From NCBI RefSeq assembly GCF_900109725.1, contig NZ_FOBC01000008.1, forward strand, positions 1 to 64,000: a stretch of 64,000 bases of DNA, in the 5' to 3' direction. Below the pieces are notes generated by a model, which was not told where the DNA came from, searched no databases, and was given only the letters and a program-made list of their open reading frames with translations. The translations under genes were made by a program, and so were the position numbers. Within the stretch, counting starts at the first letter, position 1; the number at the start of each line of letters is the position of its first letter. Source of the DNA: Halomonas daqiaonensis. Its GTDB lineage: Bacteria > Pseudomonadota > Gammaproteobacteria > Pseudomonadales > Halomonadaceae. Shown here piece by piece: positions 45,340 to 58,733 of this stretch.

Positions 45340-46440
45340 ATGATGACACAACGCTCTGCCGGTGACAGCGGCCATCCTCGCCTGTTGGTGGTTCGCAACG
45401 ACAAGCTTGGGGATTTCATGCTCTCCTGGCCAGCACTGGCATGCCTCAAGGCCTCCGACGCGGCCCCTCATGTCAGCGCATTGGTTCCCTCTTACACCGC
45501 TCCCCTCGCCAGGCAGTGCCCATGGATCGATGAGGTGCTGATCGACCCGGGAGACGCAAGCGGCCGAGAGGGGCGCCGGGAGCTGCTCCACCGACTGCGT
45601 GAGGCAAGCTTCGACGCCCTGCTGACGCTCTTTTCCACGCCGCGCATCGGCCGGCTGGGTTGGCAAGCCGGCATTCCCTTGCGCCTGGCCCCGGCCACCA
45701 AGTGGGCCCAGCTATTCTATAATCGACGTATCGTGCAGCGCAGGTCACGCTCCAAAAAACCGGAATACCTCTACAACCTGGAGCTGGCCGAAGCCCTACT
45801 GAAGGAACTCGGGCTCAAGGTGCCGGTACGTCCCGAGCCGCCCTACTGGCCGCTTCCCGACGGTACCCGCAAGGCGCAGCGGGAGCGCATTGCCGATGAA
45901 CTGGGCCTGGAAACTTCGCGCCTCTGGCTCTTCCTGCATCCCGGTAGCGGCGGCTCAGCGGTGAACCTCTCCCTCGAGCGCTATGCAAACCTGGTGCTGG
46001 CCGTGGAGGCGCAACTAGCCGAGGCTAGCCGCCACGCCCCGATCTGGGTGCTCACCGCCGGCCCCGGCGAGGGGGCCGCGATCGACTTTCTCCGCACGCG
46101 ACTCCTCGACAAATCGGTAACAGCTCACCTGCTGCCACCCCGCCATGGGCTCGACGACTTTGCCCTAAGCCTGTCGGCCGCCGACCTGTTCATCGCCGGC
46201 TCCACAGGCCCTTTACACATTGCCGGCTGTCTGGACCGCCCCACCGCGGGCTTCTATCCAGCCAGACGTTCTGCCACCCCACTGCGCTGGCAGACCTGCA
46301 ATGCCGAAGCGCACAGGCTGGCTTTCTGCCCGCCCCCAGGCGCCGGCGAGCGCGACATGGACAGCATCGACATAGAGGCCGCGGCGGGCCGGATCGCCGA
46401 CCACCTGCGCCACTTCCCGACCTGCGAGACGACCCCATGA
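45340..46440 (+). CDS. Glycosyltransferase family 9
   Basis: 366 residues. RLLVVRNDKLGDFMLSWPALACL is the GT9 N-terminal motif, LFLHPGSGGSAVNLSLERYANLV the donor part, and FIAGSTGPLHIAGCLDRPTAGFY the C-terminal ST-P-x-H motif. It is divergent in sequence from the GT9 at 42371. GGGAG precedes the first of two consecutive ATGs (45340, 45343). The stop overlaps the GT2 gene by ATGA, so the pair is translationally coupled. Likely a core-sugar transferase; heptose is the commonest donor for the family. Confidence 0.85.
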   Translation: MMTQRSAGDSGHPRLLVVRNDKLGDFMLSWPALACLKASDAAPHVSALVPSYTAPLARQCPWIDEVLIDPGDASGREGRRELLHRLREASFDALLTLFSTPRIGRLGWQAGIPLRLAPATKWAQLFYNRRIVQRRSRSKKPEYLYNLELAEALLKELGLKVPVRPEPPYWPLPDGTRKAQRERIADELGLETSRLWLFLHPGSGGSAVNLSLERYANLVLAVEAQLAEASRHAPIWVLTAGPGEGAAIDFLRTRLLDKSVTAHLLPPRHGLDDFALSLSAADLFIAGSTGPLHIAGCLDRPTAGFYPARRSATPLRWQTCNAEAHRLAFCPPPGAGERDMDSIDIEAAAGRIADHLRHFPTCETTP

Positions 46441-47210
46441 CGCCGATCACCGGAATCATCATCACCCTCGACGAAGCGGACAACATCGCCAACTGCATCT
46501 TCTCGCTAAATACCGTCTGTGACGAGATTATCGTCGTGGACTCAGGCAGCCAAGACGACACCGTCGCGATTGCCGAACGCGAGGGTGCCACTGTCATCCA
46601 TCAACCCTATCTCGGTGATGGGCCCCAGAAGGCTTTCGCTGTCCCTCTAGCGCGCAACGACTGGATTCTCGCCCTAGATGCTGACGAACGACTCGAGGAC
46701 GATGCCGTCTCTGCCATTCGATCACTGGCACTGGATGATCCCGACAAGGCCTATCGCTTCAATCGCCGAAACTTTGCCGGTCACCACTGGGTCAAGGCAG
46801 CTGGCTTCTATCCGGACCCCGTAACACGACTCTACAACCGCACCACCTCAGGTTATCTGCCGAAGAAAGCACACTCTTCCGTGCGTGCTCCAGAAATCCT
46901 GGATACGGGGGGCCATATCCGGCACTTCACTTACCGGGACCTCTCTCACTGGATCATCCGCATCGATCAACTCTCGAGCCGAGACGCCTGGGCAATGAAG
47001 CAGAGAGGCAAAGGGCCCTCCCGCTACCGCCCTACCTGGCATGCACTGAGCGCCATGTTGAGAAAGCTGATCTTCAAGGGAGGGCTTTTTCAGGGTGCGG
47101 ATGGCATGACCGTAGCCGTGACTACCGCCTTTCACGCCTACATGAAGTACGCCAAGCTCAACGAGCTCCATGAGAAGGAGCGGTCAGGCCATCAGGGCAC
47201 ATCTGACTAA
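46437..47210 (+). CDS. Glycosyltransferase family 2 (WaaE/KdtX-like)
   Basis: 257 residues, GT-A fold. TGIIITLDEADNIANCIFSL, DEIIVVDSGSQDDT and ILALDADERLEDDAV (the DxD-type site) mark a GT2; FNRRNFAGHHWVKAAGFYPD is typical of the beta-1,4-glucosyltransferase WaaE/KdtX group that adds glucose to the first heptose of the inner core. That substrate is an inference from family resemblance and locus. Confidence 0.85.
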   Translation: MTPITGIIITLDEADNIANCIFSLNTVCDEIIVVDSGSQDDTVAIAEREGATVIHQPYLGDGPQKAFAVPLARNDWILALDADERLEDDAVSAIRSLALDDPDKAYRFNRRNFAGHHWVKAAGFYPDPVTRLYNRTTSGYLPKKAHSSVRAPEILDTGGHIRHFTYRDLSHWIIRIDQLSSRDAWAMKQRGKGPSRYRPTWHALSAMLRKLIFKGGLFQGADGMTVAVTTAFHAYMKYAKLNELHEKERSGHQGTSD

Positions 47211-47397
47211 CTGATACCGTGCTCCCGATCTCGATCGTGATGAGCCAGCATTAAAGTTGCCGTGCCATCGGTCAATGGAACAGGAGGGGAGTGATAGATT
47301 GACAGCCATCTTGGCAATGACGCCTCCCAGACTCATCGGTACATTCGCCACCTGACCCTTGGTAAGCTGGTGCCGAACTCTCCTCAGTGTCTCTTTC
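47211..47397 (+). promoter_or_regulatory. Spacer before the OpgB-like gene
   Basis: 187 bp with lower GC than the locus average. No clear promoter pair or terminator was found. A TTG at 47359 opens the next gene's frame early and is an alternative start. Confidence 0.3.
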
Positions 47398-49074
47398 ATG
47401 CTCAGCCGTTTCTTGCCGCCCCTACTTCGCCAGCCCCGCTGGTGGGCCCTGCTCTTCATCGGGTTGTGGCTCGGTTTCACCGTGGCGACCCTGACGCGCC
47501 TTCCCACTTGGGGCCTCGTGCCGGTCGCGGGGGGATGGCTGTTGCTGGCCCGCTGGTTGCGCTGGGGGGCACCATCGCGCCCGCGCCCCGAGCGCAGGAT
47601 CTGGCCCTGGTCGTTATTACCGCTCGCCTTGTGGGGGCTCTACGTCTATCTCGCCGATAGCTTCGGCATGGTCGATCTCGGCGCGGTATTCTTCCATCTC
47701 CAGGCAGGCATGGAGGAACATGGCGGCGGTGATCGCATCGCCGCCGCCATCCTCTACACCTTAAGCATGCTCGTGCTGCTGGCCTCTTTTACCTGGCTGG
47801 TCCGGGTCGATTATCGCTGGCGTCGAGTGGAGCGTCTGCTGGCCATGGCCCTGCTGGCAGGCAACCCCATGCTCTATGGGATGGGTCAACGCGGCGCAGC
47901 TCTCGTCACCGAGGATGGTGCCTGGCTGGAGCGCCAGTATGTCGAGCCGATCATTCTCGACGCCCCTCGTAAGCTTCCTAACCTCCTGCTGCTCTATCTG
48001 GAGAGTATCGAGCGCACCTACGCTGACCGTGAGCGCTTCGGAGATGCCTATGCTCACCTGGAAGCCCTGGGCGAGAAGGCCGTAGTCTTCGATGGGGTGC
48101 GCCAGGTCGATAACACCGGCTGGACCATGGCCGGCATGATCGCCAGCCAGTGTGGCACGCCGCTGATGCCGGCCGGCCTGCTGCACGATAGCCAATTCGA
48201 GCCCCTGGGCAAGGTAGTGCCGGGCGTCGATTGCCTGGGTGATCTACTCGCCGATCGAGGTTATACGCTGTCCTACATGGGCGGAGCCAGCACCCGCTTC
48301 GCCGGCAAAGGGACGTTCTATCGGGGCCACGGCTTCGACAGGATACTGGGGCGGGAGGAGCTGGAGCCACGGCTCGAGAAGCCCGACTACGTCAACAGCT
48401 GGGGCCTGTATGACGATACGCTGTATGACCTCACCGTCGAGGAGGTCCGCCGGCTCGAGCGACAGGAAGGCCCCTGGGGGCTGGTCAGCCTGAGCATCAC
48501 CGGCCATGCTCCCAACGGTTACCCGGCTCGCGAGTGCCGACAGCGCCAAGGCGAGTTTGACGGCGTGGATATCCTCTATTCGGTAGAGTGCTCAGCCTGG
48601 CTTGTTCGTCGATTGATCGAAAGACTCGAGGATGAAGGTCTGCTGGAGAACACACTTGTAGTGATCGCCAGCGACCACCTGACCATGCGCGTCTCCGCTT
48701 GGGAACAACTGGTCGCCGGGGAACGAGATAATACCTTCATACTGTTGAGTGAGCAGCTCGAACCACGCCATTTGGATGTCGAGGCATCGACCATGGATAT
48801 CCTACCCACGGTACTCGAGGCCATGGGATTCGTCATTGATTGGCATCGTGCTGGGCTGGGCGTCTCACTGCTCTCCGATGAGCCGACCCTGGTCGAGGAG
48901 CACGGGCTGGATGTACTCAATGCCCGCCTGAGAGAAGAAACGGCCCTCCAGGAACGACTGTGGGAAGGACTGGCGCCTCCGCAAGGGCCACCGCCACCTA
49001 CCGAACCGTTCACCGAGCAGGTCATCGAGACCCCCAAGGACGAGGCGGCAGAGGCGCCCGAGGTATTTCCCTAA
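47398..49074 (+). CDS. OpgB/MdoB-like phosphoglycerol transferase, short form
   Basis: 558 residues. About five membrane helices fill residues 10-170, then an alkaline-phosphatase-fold domain. Similarity to E. coli OpgB is extensive: YLESIERTY (metal Glu), NTGWTMAGMIASQCGTPL (the nucleophile region), RFAGKGTFYRGHGFDRILGREEL, VNSWGLYDDTLYDL and VVIASDHLTM. OpgB moves phosphoglycerol from phosphatidylglycerol to periplasmic glucans. The roughly 200-residue C-terminal extension of E. coli OpgB is absent; instead there is a short P/E-rich tail. In an LPS locus the acceptor could be a glucan or a core sugar. The start is uncertain. Confidence 0.8.
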   Translation: MLSRFLPPLLRQPRWWALLFIGLWLGFTVATLTRLPTWGLVPVAGGWLLLARWLRWGAPSRPRPERRIWPWSLLPLALWGLYVYLADSFGMVDLGAVFFHLQAGMEEHGGGDRIAAAILYTLSMLVLLASFTWLVRVDYRWRRVERLLAMALLAGNPMLYGMGQRGAALVTEDGAWLERQYVEPIILDAPRKLPNLLLLYLESIERTYADRERFGDAYAHLEALGEKAVVFDGVRQVDNTGWTMAGMIASQCGTPLMPAGLLHDSQFEPLGKVVPGVDCLGDLLADRGYTLSYMGGASTRFAGKGTFYRGHGFDRILGREELEPRLEKPDYVNSWGLYDDTLYDLTVEEVRRLERQEGPWGLVSLSITGHAPNGYPARECRQRQGEFDGVDILYSVECSAWLVRRLIERLEDEGLLENTLVVIASDHLTMRVSAWEQLVAGERDNTFILLSEQLEPRHLDVEASTMDILPTVLEAMGFVIDWHRAGLGVSLLSDEPTLVEEHGLDVLNARLREETALQERLWEGLAPPQGPPPPTEPFTEQVIETPKDEAAEAPEVFP

Positions 49075-50114
49075 CCGGCGGACTCCAGCACGGCCCGCAG
49101 GACCCGTTCGGGCATGAGCTGATTCAGGCAGTTGGTATGCCCTAGCGGGCAGGTGCGCTGGAAACAGGGCGAGCAGTCGAGGCCGAGATAGTGTACCTCG
49201 GCATTCTCGGTCAATGGCGGCGTATAGCCGGGAGACGACGACCCATAGATGGCCTGTATGCGGGTCCCTACTGCGGCCGCAACATGCATCAGCCCCGAGT
49301 CGTTGGTCACCACCTGCTGACAGTCACCCAGCAGGTCGACCGCATCCGCCAGCCGCGTCCTGCCGCACAGGTTGTGGGTATGGGGAAGCGCGTCGGCAAT
49401 CACCTCGCCGGCATCCACGTCCTTGGGACCACCCAGAACACGGACCTCGAACCCCTCCACCACCAGCAATCTCGCCAACTCCCGAAAATACGTGAGTGGC
49501 CACTGTTTGGCAGGGCCATATTCTGCCCCCGGCATCATGCCGATGGCCGGGCGTGACGAGAGTCCCAATTCGACTCGGCGCTCGACCAGGTTCTCGGTAT
49601 CCAGGCGCAGTTTGGGACGGTGAATGGGGAAGTCTCCCCGAGCGGCTTCCTCCGCCGGCAGGCCCAGGGCCACGAAGCGCTTCACGGTCTGGTCCAGCAC
49701 CGTCTTGTCGAGTCGCCTGCGGTCGTTGAGCAGCCACAGTCGCTGCTCGCCGGTGAAGCCGGTGCGCAGGGGAATTCTCGCCAGGAAGGGCACCAGCGCT
49801 GACTTCCAGGAGCGTGGCAGCACGATGGCATGATCGAAACGCCCCTGAAGCGAGCGGGCCAGATGTCGCCGTGTGGCCAGGCCGAACTGGCCGTGTCCTA
49901 CCTCGAGGCAGGCTACCTCGTCGACTTCATCCATCCGTTCGAGGATCGGCCTCGACCAGGCGGGAGCCACCACCGTAATCCGGCTGCCCGGCTGCCTCGC
50001 CTTCAAGGTCATGAACAGGCTCTGTGCCATGACCATGTCGCCGACCCAGGAAGGGCCCACCACCAGGATGCGAGGCTCCCCTGCTGAGGCCGGCGTCTGC
50101 CGCGCCTCAGCCAT
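49071..50114 (-). CDS. waaF: ADP-heptose:LPS heptosyltransferase II
   Basis: 347 residues, GT9. [44 protein letters not shown] and [34 protein letters not shown] (in two pieces) are WaaF signatures, and the C-terminal [17 protein letters not shown] cysteine set is typical. It adds the second heptose of the inner core. It overlaps hldD by 8 bp upstream and the convergent OpgB-like gene by 4 bp (TTAA). Confidence 0.93.
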   Translation of the reverse strand: MAEARQTPASAGEPRILVVGPSWVGDMVMAQSLFMTLKARQPGSRITVVAPAWSRPILERMDEVDEVACLEVGHGQFGLATRRHLARSLQGRFDHAIVLPRSWKSALVPFLARIPLRTGFTGEQRLWLLNDRRRLDKTVLDQTVKRFVALGLPAEEAARGDFPIHRPKLRLDTENLVERRVELGLSSRPAIGMMPGAEYGPAKQWPLTYFRELARLLVVEGFEVRVLGGPKDVDAGEVIADALPHTHNLCGRTRLADAVDLLGDCQQVVTNDSGLMHVAAAVGTRIQAIYGSSSPGYTPPLTENAEVHYLGLDCSPCFQRTCPLGHTNCLNQLMPERVLRAVLESAG

Positions 50115-51063
50115 TCAGCCACTCCAGGTACTCGCGTACTCCTTGGGCCACGGTGCGGAACTCGCGATCGTAGCCAGCCTCGCGCAGGCGGCTGATGTCG
50201 GCACGCGTATAGCTCTGATAGCGCCCCTTGAGTTCCTCGGGGAAGTCGATGTATTCGATCCTGCCGCGACCATAGTAGTCGACCACGGTCTCGCCAATGG
50301 CCTTGAAGGGCTCGGCGCGTCCGGTACCCAGGTTGAATATGCCAGAGGCCTCGGGGTGATCCAGAAACCACAGGTTGACGTCCACTACGTCACCCACATA
50401 GATGAAGTCACGGCTCTGCATGCCAGCTTCATAGCCATCCCAGGCACCGAACAGCTTCACGTTCTGACCGGCGCTGATCTGGGTATGATGGTGATAGGCG
50501 ACGCTGGCCATCTTGCCCTTGTGCTGTTCCCGAGGCCCGTAGACATTGAAGTAGCGGAATCCCACCACCTGGCTGGTGAAGTCATCGTGGCGAGCGCGAA
50601 CGTACTGGTCGAACAGCAGCTTCGAGTACCCATAGACGTTGAGCGGCTTCTCATGTTCCGGGGCCTCGAAGAACACCTCGCTGCCACCGTAGGTGGCCGC
50701 CGAGGAGGCGTAGAGGAAGGGAATGCCCTCACGCTGGCAGAAGTGCAGTAGCTCCTTGGAGTACTCGAAGTTGTTTTCGAGCATGAATCGACCGTCCCAC
50801 TCGGTGGTATCCGAGCAGGCGCCCTCGTGGAAGATGGCTTCGATGGGCGGCAGGTGCGACCGCTCGCCATTCATCGCCGCCCTCACCTGGGCGAGGAAAT
50901 CCTCCTTGTCCAGATAGTCGCCGAGGGTGCAGTCGGCCAGATTCACGAATTTGGTACCATCGCTGAGATCATCGACCACCAGTACATCGTCGCGGCCGCG
51001 GGCATTGAGTGCCTTGACTAGATTAGAGCCGATGAAACCGGCCCCGCCTGTCACTACGATCAT
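50107..51063 (-). CDS. hldD: ADP-L-glycero-D-manno-heptose 6-epimerase
   Basis: 318 residues, short-chain dehydrogenase fold with [23 protein letters not shown] at the start, the catalytic YGYSKLLFD (Y-x3-K) and [21 protein letters not shown] identify HldD. AGAGG before the ATG at 51063 fixes the start; the frame is open far upstream through the antisense of glyQ, which is not real coding. Immediately followed by waaF. Confidence 0.96.
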   Translation of the reverse strand: MIVVTGGAGFIGSNLVKALNARGRDDVLVVDDLSDGTKFVNLADCTLGDYLDKEDFLAQVRAAMNGERSHLPPIEAIFHEGACSDTTEWDGRFMLENNFEYSKELLHFCQREGIPFLYASSAATYGGSEVFFEAPEHEKPLNVYGYSKLLFDQYVRARHDDFTSQVVGFRYFNVYGPREQHKGKMASVAYHHHTQISAGQNVKLFGAWDGYEAGMQSRDFIYVGDVVDVNLWFLDHPEASGIFNLGTGRAEPFKAIGETVVDYYGRGRIEYIDFPEELKGRYQSYTRADISRLREAGYDREFRTVAQGVREYLEWLNG

Positions 51064-51115
51064 GGGAATCCTCTCGTCTCCGGGCCTGCGCCTATAACCG
51101 ATCTTCCGGTGATTG

Positions 51116-51121
51116 TATACT
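51116..51121 (+). promoter_or_regulatory. Candidate -10 of glyQS-gmhB
   Basis: TATACT lies 38 bases before the glyQ start, in the 96-bp spacer shared with hldD. The matching -35 position is weak. Confidence 0.45.
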
Positions 51122-51159
51122 TGACGGCTCGTGAATTCATGGCCAATGGTGCTTCCGAA

Positions 51160-52118
<959 letters not shown>

Positions 52119-52119
<1 letters not shown>

Positions 52120-54185
52120 TGGCTGCCAATACCCTACTGGTCGAACTCGGCGTCGAGGAGCTGCCACCGGGCGCCATCGATGACCTCTCTGACGCCCTTG
52201 CCGAGGGCATCCGACGGGGCATCGTCGAGGCCGACATCGACTTCGGCGAAGTCCTCGCCCATGGCGGTCCGCGCCGCCTGGCCATCCAAGTGCGCGAACT
52301 GGCGGACAAGCAGCCCAACCGCGAGGTCGAGCGCCGTGGCCCGGCCCTGGCCGCCGCCTTCAAGGATGGTCAACTGACGAAAGCCGCCGAGGGCTTCGCC
52401 CGCTCCTGCGGCGTCGGCGTGGACGAGCTGATCCACCTGGAGACCGACAAGGGCACCTGGCTGGGTTACCGCGAGCAGCAGCAGGGCGAAGCCACCACGG
52501 CCCTGCTCCCCGCCATCGTCGAGAAGGCCATCGGCGCCCTGCCGGTGCCCAAGAACATGCGCTGGGGTGCCTCCCGGGTGGAATTCTCCCGTCCCGTCCA
52601 CTGGCTGGTGATGCTCTATGGTGACGAGGTCGTCGAGGCCAATGCCCTGGGCCTGCGGGCAGGACGCACCACCCGCGGGCACCGCTTCCATGCGCCGGAG
52701 CCCATCGAGATCGCCCACGCCGACGATTACCTCGGCGCCCTGGAACAGGCCTGGGTGCTGGCCGACCGCGACAAGCGCCGCGAGCGCATCCGCGAACAAG
52801 TGCTGGCCGAGGCCGAGGTCCAGGACGCCACGGCGGTGATCGACGAGGAACTCCTCGTCGAGGTAAGCGGCCTGGTGGAGTGGCCCGTGGCCCTGACCGG
52901 CAGCTTCGACGCGCGCTTCCTCCAAGTGCCCGCCGAGTGCCTGATCTCGTCCATGAAGGCCAACCAGAAGTACTTCCACCTGCTCGACCACGAGGGTCGC
53001 CTCAAGCCGCTGTTCATCACCATCGCCAACATCGACAGCCACGAGCCGGAGCAGGTCATCCAGGGCAACGAGAAGGTGATCCGTCCGCGCCTGGCCGATG
53101 CCGCCTTCTTCTACGACACCGACCGCCGCCGCCCGCTGGCGGAGCGGGCCCCGGAACTGGCCGGCGTGGTCTTCCAGAAGGCCCTGGGTACCCTGGCCGA
53201 CAAGGCGCATCGCAGCGCCGCCGTGGCGGCCTTCATCGCCGGTCGTATCGACGGTGACGTGGCCCAGGCACGGCGCGCCGCTGAGCTCGGCAAGTGCGAC
53301 CTGGTCACCGAGATGGTCCTCGAGTTCCCGGAACTCCAGGGCATCATGGGACGCTACTACGCCGCCAACGACGGCGAGGCCGCCGAGGTGGCCCAGGCCC
53401 TCGAGGAGCAGTACCTGCCGCGCTTCGCCAGCGACGCGATCCCGCAGACGCGTACCGGCCTGGCGCTGGCGCTGGCCGATCGGCTCGATACCCTCACCGG
53501 CATCTTCGGTATCGGCCAGCGCCCCAGCGGAACCAAGGATCCCTTCGCCCTGCGTCGCGCCGCCATCGGGGTTATCAACATCCTGGTCAAGGGTAAGCTG
53601 GCCCTCGACCTGCGTGAGTTGCTTGAGCTGGCCGCAGCGCAGCATCAGGAGCTGCCTTACGCTGAGGGGCTGGTGGACGAGGTGCTCACCTACATGCTCG
53701 ACCGGTTCCGTGCCTGGGCACAGGACGAGGGGATCGATACCGAGGTCTACCTCGCCGTGCGTGCCCGTCCGGTGACCCAGCCCCTCGACTTCGCGCGCCG
53801 CCTGCGTGCCGTCCAGGGCTTTTCTCGCCGTGAGGAGGCCGCGGCCCTGGCCGCCGCCAACAAGCGGGTCTCCAACATCCTGACCAAGCAGCAACACGAC
53901 GGTGCCACCGAGGTGGAACCCGGACTGCTCCATGAGTCCGCTGAGCAGTCCCTGTACGAGGCCCTGGCGTCGCACCGCCAGGCGGTGATGCCTCTCTTCG
54001 CTGAGGCGCGCTACAGCGAGGCCCTGGACGCCCTTGCCGGATTGCGCGAGCCCGTGGACACCTTCTTCGATCAGGTCATGGTCATGGCCGAGGATCCCGC
54101 CGTGCGCCGCAACCGCCTGGCCCTGCTCGCCGGCCTTCAGGCGCTCTTCCTGGAGGTGGCGGACATCGCCCTGCTCCAGCAGTAA
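52119..54185 (+). CDS. glyS: Glycyl-tRNA synthetase beta subunit
   Basis: 688 residues, full length. N-terminal [19 protein letters not shown] and the middle [21 protein letters not shown] and [21 protein letters not shown] (shown in short pieces) are diagnostic, followed by the C-terminal anticodon-recognition domain. Translation is coupled to glyQ by a one-base TGATG overlap. Confidence 0.96.
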
Positions 54186-54250
54186 TCCGAGTATCAGCTG
54201 AAACCCAGGCCGGCGAGCGATCGTCGGCCTTTTTCATGGCCCGAGCCCAC

Positions 54251-54266
54251 TGTTCCACGTGAAACA
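54251..54266. other. parS site 1
   Basis: TGTTCCACGTGAAACA matches the ParB-binding consensus TGTTnCACGTGAAACA. It lies in the spacer between glyS and gmhB, about 7.2 kb from oriC. Confidence 0.92.
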
Positions 54267-54381
54267 CTATCGCGCTTTGAGCGTCCGTCTCAGGCCTGAT
54301 GGCACCGTCTGTTATAGCGTCAATGTCAGTTCTCGGCACTCTTGGCAACTGGAACGCTCTGCTTGGCCGCTTGGCAGGCGA

Positions 54382-54397
54382 TGTTCCACGTGAAACA
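54382..54397. other. parS site 2
   Basis: The same 16 bases as site 1 (TGTTCCACGTGAAACA), in the same orientation and 131 bp further on, within the glyS-gmhB spacer. Confidence 0.92.
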
Positions 54398-54436
54398 CTC
54401 AGCTTCTAAGACCATCTCCGAAAAGGAATGACCAAC

Positions 54437-55000
54437 ATGCTCGCAGCCGAACGGCTCGTGATCCTCGACCGCGATGGCGTCATCAATCGGGACTCAGAGG
54501 CGTACGTGAAGTCCCTGGCCGAGTGGATTCCCTACCCTACCGCCATCGAGGCCATTGCACGGCTCAGTTGTGCCGGCTGGAATGTGGCCGTTGCTACCAA
54601 CCAATCCGGGATTGCCCGCGGCTACTATGATATGCAAGCCCTGGAGGCCATGCATGACCGGCTCCGCGAACTGGTTCAGAAGGCCGACGGGGAGATCGCT
54701 TATATCGCTTACTGCCCCCATGGGCCAGATGATGGCTGCCAATGCCGCAAGCCTGAGCCTGGCTTGCTGGAGGAAATTCGACAGGGATTGTCCTTGAATA
54801 GTCTCGAAGGGAGCTGGCTGGTCGGCGATAGTCTGCGCGACCTGCAGGCAGCCGAGGCCATGCGCTGCCGACCAGTTCTTGTCCGCACCGGCAAGGGTCG
54901 TCGGACGGAGCAAAAGGGCGAAGGGCTGGACAGCGCGATGATCTTCGATGACCTGTCAAGCTTCGTGGACTGGCTGCTGGCACAGGAATCCAGCTACTAG
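54437..55000 (+). CDS. gmhB: D-glycero-beta-D-manno-heptose-1,7-bisphosphate 7-phosphatase
   Basis: 187 residues, HAD superfamily. The nucleophile and acid are D11 and D13 in ILDRDGVIN, and the zinc set C93, H95, C101 and C103 (CPHGPDDGCQC) is that of GmhB. It acts between the two HldE reactions in ADP-heptose synthesis, so it serves the LPS locus at 39-51 kb although separated from it. AAGGA has good spacing to the ATG at 54437; the ATG at 54428 is too close to it. In Pseudomonas an acyltransferase gene lies between gmhB and gyrB; it is absent here. Confidence 0.92.
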   Translation: MLAAERLVILDRDGVINRDSEAYVKSLAEWIPYPTAIEAIARLSCAGWNVAVATNQSGIARGYYDMQALEAMHDRLRELVQKADGEIAYIAYCPHGPDDGCQCRKPEPGLLEEIRQGLSLNSLEGSWLVGDSLRDLQAAEAMRCRPVLVRTGKGRRTEQKGEGLDSAMIFDDLSSFVDWLLAQESSY

Positions 55001-55039
55001 CAAGGCACACACCGGCCAGGAAATTATTATACGTAATGC

Positions 55040-55070
55040 GACAAGGCCAGCCTTCGCGGCTGGCCTTGTC
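55040..55070. terminator. Terminator between gmhB and gyrB
   Basis: A perfect 13-bp stem (GACAAGGCCAGCC / GGCTGGCCTTGTC) with a 5-base loop separates two converging genes. T residues are sparse on both sides. Confidence 0.75.
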
Positions 55071-55097
55071 GTCGTTGCCACTCTTCAGGCAGCGTGA

Positions 55098-55113
55098 TGT
55101 TTCACGTGGAACA
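55098..55113. other. parS site 3
   Basis: TGTTTCACGTGGAACA, the consensus read on the opposite strand, in the short spacer between the gmhB terminator and the gyrB stop codon. Confidence 0.92.
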
Positions 55114-55127
55114 TGCGACCGAGCGCA

Positions 55128-57551
<2,424 letters not shown>

Positions 57552-57559
57552 CTACTCCG

Positions 57560-58675
57560 TCATGAAGTCTTTCTATCCATTGGCAGCAGCTGTCCCTGCC
57601 CCGATTCGGCATGTTTCACGTGGAACATCGCCACTTGGGTATCCGGCTGCCAGAGACCCGCCAGCGCATGGGGATCGACGCTAGTGATGAACACCTGGCA
57701 GCGCATGCGCTCCAGCCAGGCACAGAAAATCCTGCGATGCTCGCTATCCAGCTCGGCAGGCAAGTCGTCGATCAGGTAGATACAGGTATGGCCTGTCATT
57801 GCCTCGAGCAGACGCCCTTGGGCCAGTTTAAGAGCACTTACCACCAATTTCTGCTGTCCGCGAGAAAGCACTTCCACTGCCGGACGCTTGCCGAGACGGA
57901 TGCCCAGCTCCGCCCTCTGCGGCCCTTGCTGGGTGAAGCCCATCTGTCGGTCGGTGTCACGCCCGTAGCAAAGAATTTCTGCCAGCTGTCGCTTGCGATC
58001 CCAGCCGCGCGAATAGCGTAGTGACAAGCCAGGCAGCGTGATCAGCTCGGCCAGCGTGTCCTCAAATACCGGCAGGAATAGCTCGACCCAATCGCTACGC
58101 ATCCCATCTAACCGGTCGCCCCAGTGCACCAGTTCCTGTTCCCAGGCATCCAGGGAAGCATCAGATATTCTACCATGCCTGAGAAGGGCATTCCGATGTT
58201 TCAGCGCACGCCGGAAACGTTTCCAGACATCGAGAAAATCGTGTTTCACGTGAAACACGCCCCAGTCGAGAAACTCGCGTCGCCCAACCGGCGGGCCCTC
58301 CAGAAGACGGAAGGCATCAGGGTTGATCAGCTGCAACGGCAGGGTCTCTACCAGGCGCGAGACACGGTCAAGCCTCTCACCCGACAGGCGCATCTCCAAC
58401 TCCCCACCCTCGCGATGCCGGCGTATGCCGATGGTCATCGCAGGATTACCGGCCAGGCGGCCATGCAGCGTCATGGCATCAGCATCGTGAGCAATGACAT
58501 GACCAAGTCGCCGAGCGCGAAAGGAACGGCCCATGCCGAGGACATGAATACCCTCGAGCAGGCTGGTCTTGCCGCTGCCATTGGTGCCGGTGAAGAGATT
58601 GATGCGGGGCCCTGGAATAAGGTCCACGGCCTGCAGATTTCGCAGACCATGGAAGGCAAGGCGTTCGAGAGGCAT
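57560..58675 (-). CDS. recF: DNA replication and repair protein RecF
   Basis: 371 residues. The Walker A motif GTNGSGKT is at 30-37, the ABC-type signature SRGQQKLVVSALKLAQ lies in the C-terminal half and Walker B is YLIDDLPAELD. RecF loads RecA at gaps with RecO and RecR. Two parS palindromes are used as codons: VFHVKH near residues 140-145 and MFHVKH near 350-355. The C-terminal tail after the second one (ESGQGQLLPMDRKTS) looks like a poorly conserved extension. Confidence 0.95.
   Translation of the reverse strand: MPLERLAFHGLRNLQAVDLIPGPRINLFTGTNGSGKTSLLEGIHVLGMGRSFRARRLGHVIAHDADAMTLHGRLAGNPAMTIGIRRHREGGELEMRLSGERLDRVSRLVETLPLQLINPDAFRLLEGPPVGRREFLDWGVFHVKHDFLDVWKRFRRALKHRNALLRHGRISDASLDAWEQELVHWGDRLDGMRSDWVELFLPVFEDTLAELITLPGLSLRYSRGWDRKRQLAEILCYGRDTDRQMGFTQQGPQRAELGIRLGKRPAVEVLSRGQQKLVVSALKLAQGRLLEAMTGHTCIYLIDDLPAELDSEHRRIFCAWLERMRCQVFITSVDPHALAGLWQPDTQVAMFHVKHAESGQGQLLPMDRKTS
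57612..57627. other. parS site 4, inside recF
   Basis: TGTTTCACGTGGAACA within the last 20 codons of recF, read on the coding strand as ATG TTC CAC GTG AAA CAT. About 3.9 kb from oriC. Confidence 0.92.
58242..58257. other. parS site 5, inside recF
   Basis: TGTTTCACGTGAAACA, the fully palindromic form, within recF after the conserved FLDWG stretch, read as TTT CAC GTG AAA CAC. About 3.3 kb from oriC and the nearest of the five. Confidence 0.93.
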
Positions 58676-58733
58676 CAGGCAGGATCAACCGCGGTGGTGA
58701 TGGCACACAGCACAGGCATCACCAGCCGGCGCC

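Noticed and set aside
52134-53975. 613-codon minus-strand frame opposite glyS
   Set aside because: Shadow of glyS: no ribosome site, no domain, and skewed composition rich in G, L, V and H.
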